From Dehalococcoidales bacterium (GTDB taxonomy: Bacteria > Chloroflexota > Dehalococcoidia > Dehalococcoidales > DAOVUZ01), in NCBI GenBank assembly GCA_030632305.1, contig DAOVUZ010000025.1, positions 1-8,459 of the forward strand: 8,459 bases of DNA, in the 5' to 3' direction. The translations under genes and the position numbers were made by a program. Numbering within the stretch: the stretch's first letter is position 1; every line of letters starts with the position of its first letter. Shown here in pieces: positions 4,642-8,459 of the stretch. The notes under the pieces were generated by a model. That model had not been told where the DNA came from and did not search any database. It saw only the letters and a program-made list of their open reading frames with translations.

Positions 4642-6825
4642 ATGAATAAAATGGCTTCTCAAAAAGAGCGAGCACAGATTGAGGAGGTAATTGATGAGGC
4701 TAGTGGGAAGGTATATTTGCCTCCTTGTCAGATAGCTTGCCCTGTTGGGGAGGACATTCAACGTACTAATGCTATGATTGCTCTTTTACCTCTGGATATC
4801 CAGGAGGCTTCCAGCCAGATAATAAGAATCGGCGATGAGATATATGACAAAAATCCCCTATTCCCCATATGTAGCTATATATGTGGGCTTTGTGAGAAAA
4901 AGTGCAATTACAAAGACAAGACCGGGGCAGTAAGAAGGACAATGCTCAAGCGATTCCTCAATGATTGTTACCTTCCCTATCTGGAGACCAGACCTTCCCT
5001 TCCCCCGCCAACCAAAGAAAAGGTTGCTTTGATCGGAGGCGGACCGGGGAGTTTAATGGGTGCCTATATGCTAGGTAAAAAGGGCTACCAAGTAACCATT
5101 CTGGAAAGAGGCTCCCAATTAGGGGGAGCTCTTAGGTATATCCCCAAGTATCGTCTTCCCAAGAATATAATGGATACTACTATAGATGCTCTGATAAGAA
5201 TTGCCCATGTAGAAGTCAAATTGGGAGTAGCAATGGGCCCTGACGGTAAAACACTGGATGACCTTAAAAACGAAGGTCACCAGGCTGTATTCATTGCTAC
5301 CGGTACCCCTAGCTCCAGGCCTCTTACTATTGAAAGGAAACCAGTAGCGGGGGCAGATCTGGAGGGGGTCATGTTTGGGTTGGACCTCCTCTCTGATGGG
5401 AACCAGGGCAAGCTCCCCCCTCAGCTCTTTCAGGGTAAGAGAGTAATAGTGGTGGGGGGTGGTAATGTAGCATTTGATGTAGCGAGAACTGCCCGAAGGC
5501 TTGGTGGAGATACTTCTCTTGTCTGTCTGGAGAGTGAGGATAAATCTTCAAAAGATGGAATTCCAGCTGATATAGAAGAAATAAAGGGTGCTAGTGAAGA
5601 AGGAATACGGATAACCTACTCCCGAGGTGTAGAAGAGATAATCGGAGAGAATGGGAAATTTAAGAAGATAAAATGTCCCCAATGTATATCGGTGTTTGAT
5701 GAAGGCGGATTATTTAATCCCAAGTTTAACTATAGCGACGTGATATATCTTGAGGGCGATGTGTTGCTGGTCACCATAGGGCAGGGTCCAGAGCGAGCAT
5801 TTTACCAGCAGGAGGGCTTACTGGATGAGAAGGGTAGGCTTGATATCGATCAGCTTACTCTAATGAGCAATCGCAAAGAAGGGATTTTTATCGGAGGCGA
5901 TGCAAGACGGGTAGGTTTTGCCGCGGAAGCGATGCGGGACGGGATAAGAGCTGCAGAGTCTATAGACCGATACATTAAGGGTGAGGACCTTAAAGCAGGA
6001 AGGGAAAAGGAGTATGAAGGTGCGGCTATCCCGGAACGTAAGGATTTCAAGCCTCAGCCTGAACTGGTATGGGCACCAGTAGAGGAAAGGCTAAATTTTG
6101 AACCCTTTGAGAAAGGATTCACCCTGGAAGAAGCGGTGGAGGAGGCTAAAAGGTGTCTCTATTGTGGACCGTGTAGAAGCTGTAAAGCATGTGTGGCTTT
6201 AGAATTTCAGCCCGATATACCAAAAGTCAAATTAGATGAAGATTCGTGTATTAGGTGTGGGAACTGCGTCTTTTACTGCCCTTATAATGCAGCTAAGCTG
6301 GAGAGTCCGGGGGCAGCTAGTTTCAATTTAAATAACTGTCACGGGTGTGGCTTGTGTATTGCCATGTGTCCGGCTATAGCTCTGGATCTGGAGTATTGGG
6401 AGAAGGAACATATTTCAACCTTAATTTCCCAGCTGGCATCGGAAATGGAACAGCCAGGGATTTTGGTGTTTCGTTGTCAGTGGGCTACATTCTCCATACT
6501 GAATGATAAACCCTCACCAAATATTCGCTACATAGAGCTGCCCTGTGCCTCAAGAGTGGACGAATTTCACATGTTGGAGGCTTTCCAGAAAGGTGTAGAT
6601 GGTGTTTTGGTAGTGGCATGCCCCGAAGAGGACTGCCATCGAGGGACGGGGAGCCGATGGGCGCAGCACACCGTAGCCAAATTACAGAAAAGGGTAGCCG
6701 AAATAGGTCTTCAGGATAGACTTCATTTCTGTACAGTATCTTCAAAAGACCCCAAGGAATTTGAAAATGAATTAGCCAAATTTTACCAGAGTGTAGAAGC
6801 TCCTGGTTCTAAGGAGAGCAAATGA
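4642..6825 (+). CDS. GltD-like FAD/NAD(P) oxidoreductase fused to ferredoxin and MvhD/FlpD-type domains, probable electron donor of MetVF
   Basis: A 727-residue cytoplasmic redox protein. Domains in order: a cysteine-rich cluster-binding region as in glutamate synthase small subunits (residues 25-115; CxxxCP at 29-33, then C77, C81, C84, C88); an FAD-binding fold (GGGPGS, 132-137) with an inserted NAD(P)-binding fold (GGGNVAFD, 272-279) and closing FAD motif IGGD (417-420); a five-cysteine stretch (505-517); two [4Fe-4S] ferredoxin motifs (536-546, 566-576); and a C-terminal MvhD/FlpD-like domain (about 605-700; C612, C635, C660, C665). MvhD proteins pass electrons to Hdr-type flavoproteins, so this chain could carry electrons from NAD(P)H to the MetV/MetF pair; that role is inferred from domains and the operon. 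Its stop overlaps metV by 4 bases. ATG at 4642 has AAGGAGG 10 bases upstream. The family position normally reading CxWC is CQWA here, so one of the usual cysteines is absent. Confidence 0.88.
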   Translation: MNKMASQKERAQIEEVIDEASGKVYLPPCQIACPVGEDIQRTNAMIALLPLDIQEASSQIIRIGDEIYDKNPLFPICSYICGLCEKKCNYKDKTGAVRRTMLKRFLNDCYLPYLETRPSLPPPTKEKVALIGGGPGSLMGAYMLGKKGYQVTILERGSQLGGALRYIPKYRLPKNIMDTTIDALIRIAHVEVKLGVAMGPDGKTLDDLKNEGHQAVFIATGTPSSRPLTIERKPVAGADLEGVMFGLDLLSDGNQGKLPPQLFQGKRVIVVGGGNVAFDVARTARRLGGDTSLVCLESEDKSSKDGIPADIEEIKGASEEGIRITYSRGVEEIIGENGKFKKIKCPQCISVFDEGGLFNPKFNYSDVIYLEGDVLLVTIGQGPERAFYQQEGLLDEKGRLDIDQLTLMSNRKEGIFIGGDARRVGFAAEAMRDGIRAAESIDRYIKGEDLKAGREKEYEGAAIPERKDFKPQPELVWAPVEERLNFEPFEKGFTLEEAVEEAKRCLYCGPCRSCKACVALEFQPDIPKVKLDEDSCIRCGNCVFYCPYNAAKLESPGAASFNLNNCHGCGLCIAMCPAIALDLEYWEKEHISTLISQLASEMEQPGILVFRCQWATFSILNDKPSPNIRYIELPCASRVDEFHMLEAFQKGVDGVLVVACPEEDCHRGTGSRWAQHTVAKLQKRVAEIGLQDRLHFCTVSSKDPKEFENELAKFYQSVEAPGSKESK

Positions 6826-7463
6826 TAGTAACAACGCTAAAACCTTTAGATGAAATTATGAATTTTATCTCCCCCTATAAAAATATTATGATAGTCGGGT
6901 GTGATGGTTGCACCCAGCCCCCGAGAGGCATAAAAGAAGCCGGGACCTTAAGTCAACTACTGGAGCTTGCCGGTAAGCAGAAGAATAAAGAATTTAACTT
7001 TAAAATAATCACCATAGCTAAACAGTGTGATTCCTATTTAGTAGCTTCTATACTTGAACCTCAAACGGAAGGGGTGGAAGCAATACTCTCCTTGGCTTGT
7101 GGAATAGGGGTACAGGAAATAGCCAGGATTTTCCCTGGAATTCCCGTGTTTCCGGCGCAAAATACCCATTTCATGGGGGCAGAGGAAAGAGAAGCGGGTA
7201 TTTTAGAAGAAAGGTGTGCTGGGTGCGGCGATTGCCTCCTGGCCTTGACTGGCGGCGTTTGTCCTGTTGCCAGATGTACCAAAGGATTACTTAATGGTGC
7301 TTGTGGCGGGAGTAAAAATGGTAAATGTGAACTCAGCCCGGAAAGAGACTGTGGCTGGATTCTGATATATGAGCAGCTGGAGAAACAGGGTAAGCTACAG
7401 AATCTTAAAGAATTTCGCCCTCCCCGGGATTACCAATTAACTGGCTGGAGGGTGATGTCATAA
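6822..7463 (+). CDS. metV: MetV, iron-sulfur partner subunit of methylenetetrahydrofolate reductase
   Basis: A 213-residue protein of the MetV/'methylene-tetrahydrofolate reductase C-terminal' family. In acetogens MetV forms a complex with MetF and feeds it electrons from an iron-sulfur centre. Cysteines visible here: C27 and C30 (GCDGC), C69, C93 in LACGIG, then a dense C-terminal set C132, C135, C138 (CAGCGDC), C147, C152, C161, C169 and C177, with the family-type NGACGG (158-163) and CGW (177-179). The ATG overlaps the previous stop as ATGA, with AAGGAG 5 bases upstream, so it is translationally coupled to the flavoprotein. MetF follows after 50 bases. The neighbours on both sides support a three-subunit methylene-tetrahydrofolate reductase. 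No residues look missing. Confidence 0.92.
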   Translation: MIVTTLKPLDEIMNFISPYKNIMIVGCDGCTQPPRGIKEAGTLSQLLELAGKQKNKEFNFKIITIAKQCDSYLVASILEPQTEGVEAILSLACGIGVQEIARIFPGIPVFPAQNTHFMGAEEREAGILEERCAGCGDCLLALTGGVCPVARCTKGLLNGACGGSKNGKCELSPERDCGWILIYEQLEKQGKLQNLKEFRPPRDYQLTGWRVMS

Positions 7464-7513
7464 CAAATTCATGGGTGCGGGCTAAATTAGGGAAGTAGGA
7501 GGAGAAAAATAGA

Positions 7514-8389
7514 ATGAGCTTACAACCATTGCTAGAGGCAAAGAAGTTTGTAGTAACCACTGAGGTCGGTCCGTTAAAGGGAACTGATACCACCGAGCTT
7601 GAGGAGGTAGCCGGGCTTTTGCTGGGGAGGGTGGATGCCACCAATGTTACTGACCAACAAAGCTCAGTGATGAGGCTGGGTTCACTGGCTACCTGCCACC
7701 TGCTAAAAGAAAGAGGGCTTGACCCTGTATTCCAGATGACCTGTCGCGATAGAAACCGATTGGCGCTACAATCGGATTTGTTGAGTGCCTATGTTCTGGG
7801 AGTAGAAAATGTCCTGTCCATCACCGGCGACCTCCCCTCTCTCGGTGACCACCCTCAAGCCAGGTCGGTCTATGATTTAGACTCGGTCCAGCTGTTATGG
7901 GTCATCGGCAAGTTAAACGATGGCTACGATATGGTGGGGAATGAGCTTAAGGGGAAGCCTGATTTCTTCCCTGGAGCAGTGGTGAACCCTGGGGCTGATG
8001 CCGGGGCTGCCTTTGAACTGCAGCTTATTAAGATGGAGAAGAAGATCGCCGCTGGCGCCAGGTTTTTCCAGACCCAGGCTGTCTATGACGTCAACAGCTT
8101 TGCCAAATTTATGAAGAGAGTGGAGGGATTCGGGGTACCTGTCTTAGCCGGAGTAATACCCCTTAAATCCGTTGGTATGGCTCGATTCATGAACAAGAAT
8201 GTAGCTGGTGTCTTCGTACCTGATGAATTAATTAACAAACTGGCTGAGGCTGAAGATAAAGTCAAGACAGGGATAGAAATCGCAGCTAATCTAATCAAGG
8301 AACTGAAGGGCATCAGTCAGGGGGTACATATTATGGCTATCGGCTCGGAGAAAAGGGTGCCCCAGATACTGGATGCTGCTGGGTTGTAA
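7514..8389 (+). CDS. metF: 5,10-methylenetetrahydrofolate reductase
   Basis: A 291-residue MetF of the short prokaryotic type, with only the FAD-binding barrel and no regulatory domain. It reduces methylene-tetrahydrofolate to methyl-tetrahydrofolate, for the methyl branch of the Wood-Ljungdahl pathway and for methionine synthesis. Motifs: TTEVGP with the likely catalytic glutamate E17, ATNVTDQ (42-48), MTCRDRN (75-81), SITGDLPSLGDHP (102-114, FAD contact) and FFQTQAVYD (184-192, substrate-binding glutamine region). The start at 7514 has AGGAGGAG 9 bases upstream. The gene comes 50 bases after metV and is the last gene of the operon seen; the next gene converges from the other strand only 8 bases later, leaving no room for a terminator outside coding sequence. 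Pairing with MetV implies that electrons arrive through iron-sulfur centres rather than directly from NAD(P)H. Confidence 0.95.
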   Translation: MSLQPLLEAKKFVVTTEVGPLKGTDTTELEEVAGLLLGRVDATNVTDQQSSVMRLGSLATCHLLKERGLDPVFQMTCRDRNRLALQSDLLSAYVLGVENVLSITGDLPSLGDHPQARSVYDLDSVQLLWVIGKLNDGYDMVGNELKGKPDFFPGAVVNPGADAGAAFELQLIKMEKKIAAGARFFQTQAVYDVNSFAKFMKRVEGFGVPVLAGVIPLKSVGMARFMNKNVAGVFVPDELINKLAEAEDKVKTGIEIAANLIKELKGISQGVHIMAIGSEKRVPQILDAAGL

Positions 8390-8397
8390 AAAGCCGT

Positions 8398-8459
8398 TTA
8401 ATACTCGTTAGAGACGAAGCTCTTAATCTGGGCATAGGTGAACACCGGTCCATCACGGC
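8398..8459 (-). CDS. 3' end of a convergent gene, probably an oxidoreductase FAD/NAD-binding subunit (PyrK/AsrB/sulfhydrogenase-gamma type)
   Basis: Only the last 19 codons and the TAA stop (8398-8400) are inside the window. The minus strand reads RDGPVFTYAQIKSFVSNEY before the stop. A (K/R)DGPVF segment close to the C-terminus is characteristic of the [2Fe-2S]-binding tail of dihydroorotate dehydrogenase electron-transfer subunits and related AsrB or sulfhydrogenase gamma subunits, where it directly follows the last cluster cysteine. The gene runs off the right edge and converges on metF, with 8 bases between the stops. The assignment rests on a very short stretch and is tentative; that a gene ends here is more secure than its name. 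Confidence 0.5.
   Translation of the reverse strand, partial: RDGPVFTYAQIKSFVSNEY

Overview
The window looks like chromosomal DNA from a strictly anaerobic bacterium, most likely a Dehalococcoidia-type member of the Chloroflexota. That placement is inferred from gene content and arrangement: a pantothenate cluster containing a DUF2520 protein and a pan-type RNA leader, SurE, and a Wood-Ljungdahl-type methylenetetrahydrofolate reductase module. It was not tested by database comparison. I see no insertion sequence, CRISPR array, phage gene or broken gene.

Layout. The left edge holds two minus-strand tRNA genes, tRNA-Phe(GAA) then tRNA-Gly(GCC). Both encode their CCA end, and a near-consensus promoter lies directly upstream. 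Next come four minus-strand pantothenate-cluster genes, transcribed from right to left: a Rossmann/DUF2520 protein (a probable alternative ketopantoate reductase), panD, panB and panC. Upstream of them, also on the minus strand, is surE. Between surE and the DUF2520 gene lies the most informative non-coding stretch of the window. It holds a strong promoter, two tandem hairpins that each carry two bulged adenosines in the same places (the architecture of the described 'pan' RNA motif), a potential antiterminator and an intrinsic terminator. A 328-base divergent intergenic region separates surE from a plus-strand operon of three genes: a large flavin/iron-sulfur protein (GltD-like flavoprotein, two ferredoxin clusters and an MvhD/FlpD-like domain), metV and metF. 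The right edge catches the last 19 codons of a convergent minus-strand gene, whose ending resembles the iron-sulfur tail of PyrK/AsrB-type reductase subunits.

How the genes work together. PanB, the DUF2520 reductase, PanD and PanC would supply the complete route from alpha-ketoisovalerate and aspartate to pantothenate, the precursor of coenzyme A. The leader RNA appears built to stop transcription when its second hairpin folds, because one arm of that hairpin can instead pair with the 5' arm of the terminator. The plus-strand operon would reduce methylene-tetrahydrofolate to methyl-tetrahydrofolate: MetF is the catalytic subunit, MetV the iron-sulfur partner, and the multidomain protein a single-chain electron supplier from NAD(P)H or ferredoxin. 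This resembles the MetFV-HdrABC-MvhD complex of acetogens, with the Hdr part replaced by a GltD-MvhD fusion.
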